Positions 1 to 9,235 are shown, counted from the first letter of the stretch. The stretch is DNA of 37,662 nt from Nonomuraea sp. SBT364 (GCF_001083785.1 NZ_LAVL01000078.1:1-37662); one strand, 5' to 3'. Made by a program: numbers and translations. Notes: generated by a model from the sequence alone, not told the origin.

Positions 1-44
1 GCTGTGTGCGGGACCTGGGATGAGGGGAGAGCGGGCGGAGGGGG

Positions 45-87
45 CATCGGCCGAGCGTGGTGTTCACGCACCAGGGGGCGGCCGATG
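45..87. other. Nested inverted repeat (hairpin)
   Basis: Outer arms CATCGGCC (45-52) and GGCCGATG (80-87) enclose inner arms TGGTG (58-62) and CACCA (69-73). It may be the terminator of a gene lying left of the window. The rest of 1-301 holds no convincing gene, only the leader of the diguanylate cyclase. Confidence 0.5.
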
Positions 88-264
88 GGTGCTGCCCGGA
101 AGCTGGCTAGGGCATCTATCAGGTCCAGATTACGCCCCGCACGATGAGTGCTCCTTTCCGAACGGTTGCTCGCGGACTGAGCGGTGTCCCCTGCTGACCA
201 CATCACGTATGTGGTCGCTCCGCCCAACGTATCGTTTCCCTTCGCACATCGCACACTCCGCAAC

Positions 265-270
265 TATTGT
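265..270 (+). promoter_or_regulatory. Possible -10 element of the diguanylate cyclase gene
   Basis: TATTGT lies 31 nt upstream of the ATG in a locally AT-richer stretch. A TTCGCA 18 bp further up (241-246) is a poor -35. The ribosome binding site GGGAGGAG follows just before the start. Confidence 0.3.
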
Positions 271-301
271 GTTACACATCGTTAGTCAGGGAGGAGACGA
301 G

Positions 302-1591
302 ATGGCGGCGACCAGTCACACCTCGACGAAGCCTCGCGGCGGTGTGTCGACGCTGGCCGGCCGGTGGCCGCTGCTCAGCCAGGGGCGGACGCTCGTGGCC
401 TATGTCAGCGTCATCGTCCTGCTCGACCTCGCGGCGATGGTGTTGTTCGCCGCCTCCACCACGATTCGCCGGCACGATGTGCTGACCTTCGCCGCGCTGA
501 TGAGTTGCGGGGCGGTGTGCATCGAGGCGACCAGGCGGCTCGGCATGCCCGCCGGCGTCTCGCGTGACCTGCTGTCGGCGTGGTGGCTGCCGGTCGCGCT
601 GCTGCTGCCGCCGCTCTACGCGCTGCTGGCGCCGATCCTGCTGCAGACGCTGCTGCAGGTGCGGGTCCGCGCGACCGTGCTGCATCGGCGGGTGCTGAGC
701 TCGGCGGCGATCGGGCTGGCGGGCGGCGCGGCGTCCCTGACGTACCAGCGGCTCGTGCCCGACCCGCTGATGCTGTCGCGGGGGAGCGGTAGCGCGATCC
801 TGTTCGCGGTGGTGGCGGCGCTCGTGTTCGCGCTGCTCAACACCGGGCTGGTGGCCGTCGCCGCGCACACCGCCAATCCCGACTCGCGCTGGCGTGAGGT
901 TCTGTGGGATCGGGAGAGCGCCCTGCTCGACGTCGTGGAGCTGTGCCTGGGCGTCATCGTGGCCATAGCCTGCGGGCTCAACCTCGCCCTGCTCGTGCTC
1001 GCCCTGCCGCCGGTCGTCCTGCTTCAGCGCAGCCTTCTGCACGCCCAGCTGCAGGCGGCGGCGCGTACCGATCCCAAGACGGGGCTGCTCAACGCCGCCG
1101 CCTGGCAGCGGGAGGCCGACACCGAGATCGTCCGGGCCCGGCGCACCGGTGAGACGCTGGCGCTGCTCATCGTCGACATCGACCATTTCAAACGGGTGAA
1201 CGACGCTCATGGGCACCTCGTGGGCGACCAGGTGCTGATCGGTGTGGCGGGGATGTTGCGCAGTCAGTTGCGCGACTACGACGTGGTGGGGCGGTTCGGC
1301 GGTGAGGAGTTCGTCGTCCTGTTGCCGCGCGCCGACCTGCAGGAGGCTCGTCGGGTCGCCGAGCGCCTGCGCACCCGCATCGGTCACATGGCCGTTCCCG
1401 TTGACGAGGCGCTCATCACCGTGACCATCTCGGCGGGGGTGGCGCTCATGAACGTGCACGGTGACGATCTGATCGATCTGCTGGCGGCCGCCGACCTCGC
1501 CCTCTACCGGGCCAAGGAGCTGGGGAGAAACCGCGTGTGCATCCCGGCCGCGCCTCCTCGGCCCCGGCTGCCAGGGGAGACGTCGGCCTGA
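302..1591 (+). CDS. Membrane-anchored diguanylate cyclase (GGDEF domain)
   Basis: This 429-residue protein should condense two GTP into cyclic di-GMP at the membrane. The N-terminal half has about six hydrophobic helices between residues 20 and 245 and no recognisable named sensor domain. The GGDEF domain follows from about residue 255, starting at TDPKTGLLN. The active-site signature reads GGEEF (333-337), a catalytically competent variant. An RxxD inhibitory site (RDYD, 324-327) sits five residues before it, so product feedback inhibition is expected. No EAL or HD-GYP domain is present. The ATG at 302 was chosen because GGGAGGAG lies just upstream; the frame stays open to position 20, but that extension looks like non-coding leader. 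The gene stands alone, with a repeat-rich spacer before ettA. Family assignment is firm; the input signal is unknown. Confidence 0.93.
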   Translation: MAATSHTSTKPRGGVSTLAGRWPLLSQGRTLVAYVSVIVLLDLAAMVLFAASTTIRRHDVLTFAALMSCGAVCIEATRRLGMPAGVSRDLLSAWWLPVALLLPPLYALLAPILLQTLLQVRVRATVLHRRVLSSAAIGLAGGAASLTYQRLVPDPLMLSRGSGSAILFAVVAALVFALLNTGLVAVAAHTANPDSRWREVLWDRESALLDVVELCLGVIVAIACGLNLALLVLALPPVVLLQRSLLHAQLQAAARTDPKTGLLNAAAWQREADTEIVRARRTGETLALLIVDIDHFKRVNDAHGHLVGDQVLIGVAGMLRSQLRDYDVVGRFGGEEFVVLLPRADLQEARRVAERLRTRIGHMAVPVDEALITVTISAGVALMNVHGDDLIDLLAAADLALYRAKELGRNRVCIPAAPPRPRLPGETSA

Positions 1592-1672
1592 GGGGTTACG
1601 GACCTCCTGGGGAGGGTTGCAGACTGCCCGAGGGGCTACGGACTGCTTTGGAAGGTTGCGGACTGCCTGGGG
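1590..1672. repeat. Imperfect tandem repeat, two ~40-bp units
   Basis: Units 1590-1629 and 1630-1672 both run from GAGGGG(T/C)TACGGAC through GGTTGC(A/G)GACTGCC. They begin exactly at the stop codon of the diguanylate cyclase. No gene is supported in the 362-bp spacer 1592-1953. Confidence 0.6.
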
Positions 1673-1782
1673 CGTTCCCGTGCGGGTTCGCGCGCCGGGA
1701 GCTCGCCGGGCTGCCGGTCACTCGAGGGGATCGGTCCGTACCGAACCCGCGGGGCCGGGATCCCGCGTCGGCCAGCGCGGGG

Positions 1783-1877
1783 CGGACGTGAGCCGAGGCA
1801 ACGGGCGGATGTGAGCCGACGTGTGGGGTCGGACGTAGCCGAGGCAATGGGCGGATGTGAGCCGACGTGTGGGCGGT
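1783..1877. repeat. Tandem repeat, two ~47-bp units
   Basis: Units 1783-1829 and 1830-1877 share the order CGGACGT(GA)GCCGAGGCAA, then GGGCGGATGTGAGCCGACGT, with two or three differences. The second copy is followed by degenerate GGGCGGTGGGTG repeats. They lie just upstream of ettA; function unknown. Confidence 0.7.
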
Positions 1878-1940
1878 GGGTGTCGGGGACGGGCGGTGGG
1901 TGCGGGGTGCTGGGCGGCGGAAGCGCGGGGCCGGAGCCCC

Positions 1941-1946
1941 TAAGCT
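1941..1946 (+). promoter_or_regulatory. -10 element giving a leaderless ettA mRNA
   Basis: TAAGCT fits TAnnnT and ends 7 nt before the ATG at 1954. There is no Shine-Dalgarno sequence between them, so transcription probably starts at or next to the start codon. Confidence 0.55.
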
Positions 1947-1953
1947 AGATGGC

Positions 1954-3618
<1,665 letters not shown>

Positions 3619-3632
3619 TCGGGTGACGTCTT

Positions 3633-3666
3633 CCGCACGGCAGGTCCGCATGGGCCTGCCGTGCGG
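3633..3666 (+). terminator. Terminator-like hairpin after ettA
   Basis: CCGCACGGCAGG (3633-3644) pairs perfectly with CCTGCCGTGCGG (3655-3666) across a 10-nt loop, 14 bp after the ettA stop. There is no strict U tract, as is common in GC-rich actinomycetes. Pyrimidine-rich CCTTTCCGG-type repeats follow up to about 3735. Confidence 0.75.
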
Positions 3667-3806
3667 CGTTTCCGGCCCCTTTCCGGTCCTTCTGGCCCGT
3701 CCGGTCCTTCCGACCCTCCCGCCCCTTCCGGGCGGGGCGGGCGTCGGCGAAGGGGAAGATCCCTACCGCGCGGATGGGGGTTCGTGCGGGGCGGCACGGG
3801 CATGAC

Positions 3807-3821
3807 TAGAATGAGGTTCTA
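3807..3821. promoter_or_regulatory. TetR-type operator 1 (TAGAA-N5-TTCTA)
   Basis: TAGAATGAGGTTCTA is a palindrome with perfect 5-bp arms, 42 bp before the VOC start. Its left arm is also a good -10 hexamer (TAGAAT), so a bound repressor would occlude the promoter. The same word recurs at 4397, 7730 and 7777. Confidence 0.75.
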
Positions 3822-3863
3822 GGATTCGCTCGAAGCCGAACCCCAAGCCCGAAGGGAGTCCGC

Positions 3864-4376
3864 ATGGACCTGGAGCTCGACGGTATCGAGGTGGCGTTCG
3901 ACCACACGGCTGTGGCCGCGCCGCGCATCAGGGACCTGCTGCCCATCTACCGCGACCTGCTGGGCGGCACGCATCTGGGCGGCGGCGGGGACAACCGGGT
4001 GAGCGGTTACCGGACCTTCCAGCTGACCTATGCCAACGGCAGCAAGGTCGAGCTGATGGAGCCGCTGGCCGGGTCCACGTTCTTCGACAGCTTCTTCGAG
4101 CTCACCCGTGGCCGGGGCGGCGTGCATCACCTGAACTTCCACGTCAGCGACCTCGACGCGGCCGTCGCTCGCCTCACCGGCCGGGGCTACCGGCTGCACG
4201 GGCTGAACGTGTCCGACCCGCGGTGGCGCGAGGTGTTCCTGCACCCGAAGGAGGCCCACGGGGTGCTGATCCAGCTCGCCCAGCCGGGGCCGCGCTCCGA
4301 CGGCGAGCCGCGGCCGACGCTGGAGGAGGTGCTCGCCGGGGCCGGCAGGAACGGGAACGGCGTGCCGAGCCCTTGA
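3864..4376 (+). CDS. VOC-superfamily protein, methylmalonyl-CoA epimerase-like
   Basis: The protein has 170 residues and one vicinal-oxygen-chelate unit pair. Metal-ligand candidates are His14 (FDHTAV), the Glu of KVELMEP and His88 of GVHHLNFHV. The fourth usual Glu is replaced by Gln in GVLIQLAQ. The closest named fold is methylmalonyl-CoA epimerase, but substrate cannot be read from sequence. The context is an acyl-CoA degradation cluster, so an acyl-CoA or its breakdown product is a reasonable substrate. The ATG at 3864 is preceded by GAAGGGAG. An operator and -10 at 3807 place it under the cluster's TetR regulator. The next gene follows after its own operator, so it is probably a separate transcript. 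Confidence 0.8.
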   Translation: MDLELDGIEVAFDHTAVAAPRIRDLLPIYRDLLGGTHLGGGGDNRVSGYRTFQLTYANGSKVELMEPLAGSTFFDSFFELTRGRGGVHHLNFHVSDLDAAVARLTGRGYRLHGLNVSDPRWREVFLHPKEAHGVLIQLAQPGPRSDGEPRPTLEEVLAGAGRNGNGVPSP

Positions 4377-4396
4377 GTCTGGGCAGAACTAAAATC

Positions 4397-4411
4397 TAGA
4401 ATGGGGTTCTA
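4397..4411. promoter_or_regulatory. TetR-type operator 2 (TAGAA-N5-TTCTA)
   Basis: TAGAATGGGGTTCTA differs from operator 1 only in the spacer and again contains a TAGAAT -10 hexamer. It lies 25 bp before the DUF35 start at 4436. Confidence 0.75.
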
Positions 4412-4435
4412 AATCCGATGAGATTGGGGACCCCC

Positions 4436-4843
4436 ATGAAGGCGGTACCGAAGCCCACTCCGGACACTCAACCGTTCTGGGACGGCACGGCGGCCGGCGA
4501 GCTCAGGATCCAGCGCTGCCTGACCTGCGAGCGGCACTACTTCTACCCCCGCCCGAGCTGCCCGCACTGCGGCTCCGGAACCGTCGAATGGGTGCGGGCC
4601 AGCGGGCGGGCCAGCCTCTACTCCTACGTGATCAACCACCGCCCCGCCCCCGGCTTCGAGGAGGGCGGCCCGTACGCGATCGCGGTGGTGGAGCTGGAGG
4701 AGGGGGTGCGGATGATGACGAACATCGTCAACATCGAGATCACCCCCGAGAACCTGCCGCTCGACCTGGACCTGAAGGTCGTCTTCGAGCGGCGCGGCGA
4801 AGTGCACGTGCCGCTGTTCGAGCCCGCCGGAGGCGCCGCGTGA
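4436..4843 (+). CDS. DUF35 zinc-ribbon/OB-fold acyl-CoA-associated protein
   Basis: This 135-residue protein has an N-terminal rubredoxin-like zinc ribbon with Cys28, Cys31, Cys42 and Cys45, followed by an OB-fold. DUF35 proteins are obligate partners of thiolase-fold enzymes; the ChsH2 C-terminal domain docking onto the Ltp2 aldolase in cholesterol side-chain degradation is the best-known case. The next gene encodes a thiolase-fold protein and overlaps this one by GTGA, fitting a stoichiometric complex. The start at 4436 is preferred because GGGGA lies 5 nt upstream. An in-frame ATG at 4418 has no ribosome binding site and abuts the operator. Whether it channels acyl-CoA or only stabilises its partner is not visible. 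Confidence 0.9.
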   Translation: MKAVPKPTPDTQPFWDGTAAGELRIQRCLTCERHYFYPRPSCPHCGSGTVEWVRASGRASLYSYVINHRPAPGFEEGGPYAIAVVELEEGVRMMTNIVNIEITPENLPLDLDLKVVFERRGEVHVPLFEPAGGAA

Positions 4844-6012
4844 ACACCGGGAACACCACGAAGACCACGAACACCGGGAACACCGCAAACATCGTCATCG
4901 CCGGCGCCGCCGAGACCGACGAGGTCGGGCGGCTGCCCCAGCACTCTACCCTGTCCCTGCACCTGGAAGCGGCCCGCAACACGCTCGCCGACGCGGGCAT
5001 GACCAAGGACGACATCGACGGCATCGCCACCGTCGGCACGCCCGGCCCGATCCAGGTCGCGCACGCGCTCGGGATCACGCCGTCGTGGCTCGACGGCACC
5101 GGCGTGGGCGGCTCGTCGTTCCTGTTCCACGTACGGCACGCCGCGGCGGCCATCCGGGCCGGGCTGTGCACCACGGTGCTGATCACGCACGGCGAGTCGG
5201 GCCGGTCGCGGATCGGGGCCGGGCGGTTCGGGCTGGGCTCCGACTCGCTCATGGGACAGTTCGAGCTGCCGTACGGGGTGGTGGGGCCGCCGTCGTCGTT
5301 CACGCTGACGGCGCTGCGCTACATGAAGGAGACCGGGCTCACCCACGAGCAGCTCGCCGAGGTGGCCGTGGCGCAGCGGCGCTGGGCGCACCTGAACCCG
5401 CGGGCGATGTACCGGGACCTGATCACCGTGGACGACGTGCTGGCCTCGCGGCTCGTCGCCTACCCGTTCCACCTGCTGGAGTGCTGCCTGGTGACCGACG
5501 GCGGCGGGGCGCTGATCGTCACGTCGCAGGAGCGCTCGCGGCGCGACCCGGTGCACCTGCTGGGCGCGGGTGAGGCCATGGACGCGCCGATGATCTCCCA
5601 GATGGAGGACTTCACCACATCCAAGGGGTTCCGGCTGTCGGGCGAGGCGGCGTTCGCCGAGGCGGGGATCTCGCACGACGACGTGGACCACCTGATGGTG
5701 TACGACGCGTTCGCGCACGTGCCGATCTACGGCCTGGAGGACCTCGGGTTCGTCAAGCGGGGCGAGGCGGGCGCGTTCATCGCCGAGGGGCACACCTCGC
5801 CGGGCGGCCGCCTCCCGCTCAACACGAACGGCGGCGGGCTGTCGTACACCCATACCGGGATGTACGGGATGTTCGCCATCCAGGAAGCGGTCAGGCAGCT
5901 ACGCGGCGAGGCTGCCGCGCAGGTGCCGGGCGTGGAGGTGAGCGTGGTGCTGGGCAACGGCGGCATGTTCGCCTCGGCCGCCACGCTGGTGCTGGCCAAC
6001 CGGCTGCCCTGA
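4840..6012 (+). CDS. Thiolase-superfamily (SCP-x/Ltp2-like) protein, probable aldolase rather than thiolase
   Basis: The protein has 390 residues and starts at a GTG that overlaps the DUF35 stop. After a Thr/Asn/Gly-rich leader (residues 2-15, NTGNT repeated) the thiolase fold begins at IVIAGAAETDEVG. The segment where thiolases carry the nucleophilic Cys reads GVGGSSF (88-94), with no Cys. The C-terminal CxG position reads GNGGMF. The NxxGG and His region is present as NTNGGGLSYTHTGMYG. Loss of both cysteines argues against Claisen thiolysis. It fits the Ltp2-type retro-aldolases, which use a DUF35 partner to cleave a beta-hydroxyacyl-CoA side chain. Cytosolic, and acting after the cluster's dehydrogenase and hydratase. 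The fold is certain; aldolase activity is inference. Confidence 0.85.
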   Translation: MNTGNTTKTTNTGNTANIVIAGAAETDEVGRLPQHSTLSLHLEAARNTLADAGMTKDDIDGIATVGTPGPIQVAHALGITPSWLDGTGVGGSSFLFHVRHAAAAIRAGLCTTVLITHGESGRSRIGAGRFGLGSDSLMGQFELPYGVVGPPSSFTLTALRYMKETGLTHEQLAEVAVAQRRWAHLNPRAMYRDLITVDDVLASRLVAYPFHLLECCLVTDGGGALIVTSQERSRRDPVHLLGAGEAMDAPMISQMEDFTTSKGFRLSGEAAFAEAGISHDDVDHLMVYDAFAHVPIYGLEDLGFVKRGEAGAFIAEGHTSPGGRLPLNTNGGGLSYTHTGMYGMFAIQEAVRQLRGEAAAQVPGVEVSVVLGNGGMFASAATLVLANRLP

Positions 6013-6085
6013 ATCGCTGGCCGGGCATCGATCTTTCGTTCACGATGGGGGCGCGGATCATCCCCTCACACGGAAGGTCGATGCC

Positions 6086-6541
6086 ATGCGTGCACGTGCA
6101 TGGGCGGTGCTGGCCGCCGCTCTGCTGGTGGTTCAGCCCGCGACGGCCCACGCGGACGCCCGGGCCGCGGTGAAGTTCTACGCCGACTCCGGTGACTCCT
6201 GCCCGCACGGGGTCACCGAAGGGGTGCTGGACTGGGTGGAGGGCCCGGTGGTCAAGCCGGTCGTCCGCGTGGACGGCTCACTGTCCGACTCCGGGCCCCT
6301 CTCGGTCTGCCGCGCGGACGACATGTACTCCAGGGCGTCCTTCACGGCCTACAACGGCACCGGCGTGGTCCACTCCGAGTCCGTCAAGGCGGACGACCAG
6401 AAGATCGCCTTCAGCTTCGCGCTCGCCGACCCGGCCGGGGTCACCGCGATCGACCGCGTGGTCGTGCGGGTGTGCCGCTACAGCGACACCCCGATCGGGA
6501 TCAGCTACTGCGGCCCGGCGGCCACGTACAAGAGGCCCTGA
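6086..6541 (+). CDS. Small secreted protein of unknown function
   Basis: This 151-residue precursor has a clear signal peptide: Arg residues, a hydrophobic core AWAVLAAALLVV, and probable cleavage after AHA near residue 24. The mature part of about 127 residues has four cysteines (in GDSC, SVC, RVC and SYC), enough for two disulfides, and looks like a small beta-rich domain. No family was recognised. The ATG follows GGAAGG. It lies between the thiolase-fold gene and the convergent acyl-CoA dehydrogenase but has no operator, so a shared role is not implied. Similar small Cys-paired exoproteins are common in actinomycetes. Confidence 0.75.
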   Translation: MRARAWAVLAAALLVVQPATAHADARAAVKFYADSGDSCPHGVTEGVLDWVEGPVVKPVVRVDGSLSDSGPLSVCRADDMYSRASFTAYNGTGVVHSESVKADDQKIAFSFALADPAGVTAIDRVVVRVCRYSDTPIGISYCGPAATYKRP

Positions 6542-6583
6542 GCCCTCGGGCTCGGCGCCGTCACTCGCCGATGGCGCCGAGCC
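6540..6583. terminator. Bidirectional terminator between convergent genes
   Basis: GGCTCGGCGCC (6549-6559) pairs with GGCGCCGAGCC (6573-6583). An alternative small stem, GAGCCC/GGGCTC, lies at 6540-6553. The main stem includes the last codons of the acyl-CoA dehydrogenase and would serve both strands. Confidence 0.65.
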
Positions 6584-7715
6584 GGGCGTGGCCCTTGAGC
6601 AGGTTGCGGGCGATCGTGCGGCGCTGGATCTCGTCGGTGCCCTCGAAGATGCGCAGCAGCCGCAGCTCCCGGTACCACCGCTCGATCGGCAGCTCCTTGG
6701 TGTAGCCCATGCCGCCGTGGATCTGCAGCACCCGGTCGACGACCTGGTTGGCCATCACGGCCCCGTTGAGCTTGGCGATCGAGGAGGCGTGCCGGGCGTC
6801 CATGCCCTCCTGCACCTGCCACGCGGCGTACAGCGTGAGCCACTTGGCCGCCTCGATCTCCACCTGGGAGTCGGCGATCATCCACTGGATCGCCTGATAC
6901 TCGGAGATCGCCTGGCCCATCGACTTGCGGATCTTGGCGTAGTCCACGGCCATGCCCAGCATCCGCTCGGCCGATCCGATGGCCCGGGCGGGGATCATGT
7001 ACCGGCCCTGCCCGATCCACTCCATGGCCAGCTCGAACCCCTTGCCCAGCTCACCCAGGATGTTCTCCTCCGGCACCCGTACGTCCTCGAACACGAGGGA
7101 GGCCGGCCCCCACTCGCCCATCGTCGGGATCGGCTCGGACTTCCAGCCCATGTCGCGGTCGACCAGGAAGCAGGTCACCCCGTACGGCTCGGTCACGGCG
7201 AACACCATGACGAAGTCGGCCTCGCTGCCGCCGGTGATGAACGTCTTCTCGCCGCTGATCAGCCATTCGGAGCCGTCGCGCACGGCGCGGGTGCGGATGT
7301 TGCGGGCGTCGGAGCCGGCGCCGGGCTCGGTGATGGCGAAGCACGAGCGCCGCTCGCCCTCGATGGTCGGGATCAGGTAGCGCCGCTTCTGCTCCTCGTT
7401 GCCCGCGTACAGGATGTTGTCGGCGCTGCCGCCGAAGGTGAACGGCACGAACGTGCGGCCCATCTCCATGGCGATGATCGCGGACATGATCGGGCCGAGC
7501 GCGGCCCCGCCGTACTCCTCGGGCGTGTTGATCCCCCAGAAGCCCATCCGCTTGGCCTTGAGCCGCAGCTCGCGCAGCACGTCGGCGGGGACCCCGGGCT
7601 GCCCGGCACGCTCGTTGCGCAGGACCTCGGGCTCCAGCGGCATGACCTCCTTCTCGACGAAGGCCCGCACGGTGTCCCTGATCTGCCGTTCCTCGGTGCT
7701 GAGCGAGAAGTCCAC
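6561..7715 (-). CDS. Acyl-CoA dehydrogenase (FadE-type)
   Basis: This 384-residue FAD enzyme introduces the alpha-beta double bond into an acyl-CoA. It has the three-part family architecture: N-terminal helical domain, middle beta domain with CFAITEPGAGSDA, and C-terminal helical domain. IFEGTDEIQRR near the C-terminus carries the Glu at the usual catalytic-base position. The GTG start (GTG-GAC-TTC-TCG) follows GGAGG with 4 nt spacing; the open frame continues upstream only through the operator region. Operator 3 lies 14 bp upstream and the divergent TetR gene about 95 bp away. In this cluster it supplies the first oxidation. It is a single homomer-type gene, unlike the paired FadE heterotetramers of sterol catabolism. 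Confidence 0.95.
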   Translation of the reverse strand: MDFSLSTEERQIRDTVRAFVEKEVMPLEPEVLRNERAGQPGVPADVLRELRLKAKRMGFWGINTPEEYGGAALGPIMSAIIAMEMGRTFVPFTFGGSADNILYAGNEEQKRRYLIPTIEGERRSCFAITEPGAGSDARNIRTRAVRDGSEWLISGEKTFITGGSEADFVMVFAVTEPYGVTCFLVDRDMGWKSEPIPTMGEWGPASLVFEDVRVPEENILGELGKGFELAMEWIGQGRYMIPARAIGSAERMLGMAVDYAKIRKSMGQAISEYQAIQWMIADSQVEIEAAKWLTLYAAWQVQEGMDARHASSIAKLNGAVMANQVVDRVLQIHGGMGYTKELPIERWYRELRLLRIFEGTDEIQRRTIARNLLKGHARLGAIGE

Positions 7716-7729
7716 GCCGCCTCCATTTT

Positions 7730-7744
7730 TAGAATGGTCCTCTA
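7730..7744. promoter_or_regulatory. TetR-type operator 3
   Basis: TAGAATGGTCCTCTA has arms TAGAA and CTCTA (one mismatch) and lies just upstream of the acyl-CoA dehydrogenase start. It shares the intergenic region with operator 4, 32 bp away. Confidence 0.7.
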
Positions 7745-7776
7745 GGAAGAGATTCCAACGTGGGCGGCGGCGTGTC

Positions 7777-7791
7777 AAGAATAAGATTCTA
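7777..7791. promoter_or_regulatory. TetR-type operator 4 (regulator autocontrol)
   Basis: AAGAATAAGATTCTA (one mismatch in the left arm) lies 17 bp before the TetR start and overlaps the perfect palindrome ATTCTAGAAT (7786-7795). Its position suggests the regulator controls itself. Confidence 0.7.
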
Positions 7792-7808
7792 GAATTTGGC
7801 GGAGTACG

Positions 7809-8423
7809 ATGTCCTCCATGGCACGCAAGTCCTCCTGGGAGTGGAGCCGCACCGCCCAGACACGCAAGAGCATGTTGCAGGCGGCGCGCGAGGTGTTCGG
7901 CGAGCACGGCTTCGCCGAGGCCAACGTCTCGGAGGTGGTGGCCCGCGCCGGATCCAGCGTCGGCAGCCTCTACCACCACTTCGGCGGCAAGACCGAGCTG
8001 TTCCTGGCCCTCTACGAGGACCACCAGGCCGCGCACGAGCAGGCGTCGGCCACCAGCGTGTCACGCGCCAAGCAGTCCGGCGTCGCCGACCCGGTCGAGC
8101 TGCTCATCGCCGGCGCCCGCGCCTACCTCGACGGCGCCTGGGAACGGCGCGACCTGGTCAGGCTCTTCATCGACGGCGACGGCCCGCCCGGCTTCGAGCT
8201 GATCCGCCGCACCCGGGGACGCGAGTGGGTGCGGCAGAACGCCGTGCTGCTCGGCGCCGGCGGCGACCCGCTCGACAGGTTCACCGTCGCGGTGCTGACG
8301 AGCATCATCGGCGAGGCCGCCCGCGAGGTCGCCACCAGCGACACCGAGGAGGAGGCGCGCGAGGTGGCCGAGGCGGCGATGGCGCTCATCCGCCGCCTCG
8401 ACCCGCTCAAGCCTCTGGGCTGA
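7809..8423 (+). CDS. TetR-family repressor of the acyl-CoA degradation cluster
   Basis: The protein has 204 residues. The N-terminal helix-turn-helix ends in VSEVVARAGSSVGSLYHHFGGKTELF, the typical TetR recognition helix and YHHF turn, about residues 41-66. The helical C-terminal domain should bind an acyl-CoA ligand and is not recognisable beyond family level. It is divergent from the acyl-CoA dehydrogenase and its end overlaps the convergent MaoC gene by 17 bp. Five related palindromes in this cluster make it the likely local repressor. The ATG at 7809 has GGAG 4 nt upstream; an ATG at 7818 is the alternative. KstR of mycobacteria is the functional analogue, but its operator spacing differs by one base. 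Confidence 0.92.
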   Translation: MSSMARKSSWEWSRTAQTRKSMLQAAREVFGEHGFAEANVSEVVARAGSSVGSLYHHFGGKTELFLALYEDHQAAHEQASATSVSRAKQSGVADPVELLIAGARAYLDGAWERRDLVRLFIDGDGPPGFELIRRTRGREWVRQNAVLLGAGGDPLDRFTVAVLTSIIGEAAREVATSDTEEEAREVAEAAMALIRRLDPLKPLG

Positions 8424-9234
8424 CCTCCGCGCGACCCCGGTCGATCACCACGGTCCCGTCGTCCTTCGCCGTGCGGAACAGCACCGCGGAGCCGTCCACC
8501 CAGATCGACACGGTCAGCGACTCACCCGGGAAGACCGGGCTGCTGAACCGCCCCGACATGGCGCGGAACCGCGCCGGGTCCGATCCCGCCACCGCGTGCA
8601 GCAGCGCCCGCCCGGTGACCCCGTACGTGCACAGCCCGTGCAGGATCGGCCGGTCGAACCCGGCCGGCGCGGCGAACTCCGGATCGGAGTGCAGCGGGTT
8701 GTAGTCGCCGGACAGCCGGTAGAGCAGCGCCTGGTCCGGCCTCGTCGGGTAGGTCACCTTGTGGTCGGGCGCCCGGTCCGGCGCCGCCCACTCCTCGCGG
8801 GGTCCCCGCTCGCCGCCGAAGCCGCCCTCGCCCCTGATGAAGACGGCGCTGCGGCTGGTGACGACCGGCTCGCCGCTCTCCGGGTCGACGGCCAGCGCCT
8901 CGGTGGTCACCAGCGCGCCCGACCCCTTGTCGTAGATCCCGGTGACCTTCGAGGTGGTACGGACCCCGCCCGCCGGCGGCAGCTCGCGGTGCAGCTCGAA
9001 GGACTGCTCGGCGTGGACCAGCATGGCGGGGTTGTAGTCGCCGAGCCGCCGCCCCGGAGCCTGTGCCGCGAGCACCGCGAACGTGGGCAGCACCCGCTGG
9101 CCCTTCTCCGTGGCGAACGCCGGCTCGTCCGTCCCCGAGCCGACGCCGAGCGCGTACAGCATGGTGTCCTTCGCGGTCCAGGTCCGCTCGTGGGGCGCGC
9201 TCTCGACGCCGATGACGGAGTGGTCGAGCGGCAT
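8407..9234 (-). CDS. MaoC-like enoyl-CoA hydratase (double hotdog)
   Basis: This 275-residue protein is built of two hotdog repeats. The C-terminal repeat holds the hydratase-2 motif YRLSGDYNPLHSD, with catalytic pair Asp177 and His182. The N-terminal repeat lacks the motif and shapes the substrate pocket, as in eukaryotic-type hydratase 2 proteins that take bulky substrates. The reaction is hydration of a 2-enoyl-CoA to the 3-hydroxyacyl-CoA. It starts 1 nt after the SDR stop, so the two are one operon and perform consecutive steps. In peroxisomal multifunctional enzyme 2 the corresponding SDR and hydratase domains are fused. Confidence 0.93.
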   Translation of the reverse strand: MPLDHSVIGVESAPHERTWTAKDTMLYALGVGSGTDEPAFATEKGQRVLPTFAVLAAQAPGRRLGDYNPAMLVHAEQSFELHRELPPAGGVRTTSKVTGIYDKGSGALVTTEALAVDPESGEPVVTSRSAVFIRGEGGFGGERGPREEWAAPDRAPDHKVTYPTRPDQALLYRLSGDYNPLHSDPEFAAPAGFDRPILHGLCTYGVTGRALLHAVAGSDPARFRAMSGRFSSPVFPGESLTVSIWVDGSAVLFRTAKDDGTVVIDRGRAEVSPEA

Positions 9235-9235
9235 G

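Noticed and set aside
60..115. Words resembling a c-di-GMP-I (GEMM) riboswitch (TTCACGCACCAGGG, then GGAAGCTGGCTA) upstream of a GGDEF gene
   Set aside because: The first word is accounted for by the 45-87 nested hairpin, the conserved GEMM core and tetraloop receptor are missing, and the element is about 190 nt from the start.
272..1459. Long open frame antisense to the diguanylate cyclase, and similar ones antisense to ettA (2374-3651) and prolyl oligopeptidase (32730-34838)
   Set aside because: High-GC codon bias keeps antisense frames open; their products are His/Arg/Gln/Pro-rich with no domain character and the sense genes are certain.
3807..4411. KstR operator assignment for the TetR palindromes
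   Set aside because: KstR sites have a 4-bp centre between TAGAA and TTCTA; all sites here have 5, so a distinct regulator is more likely.
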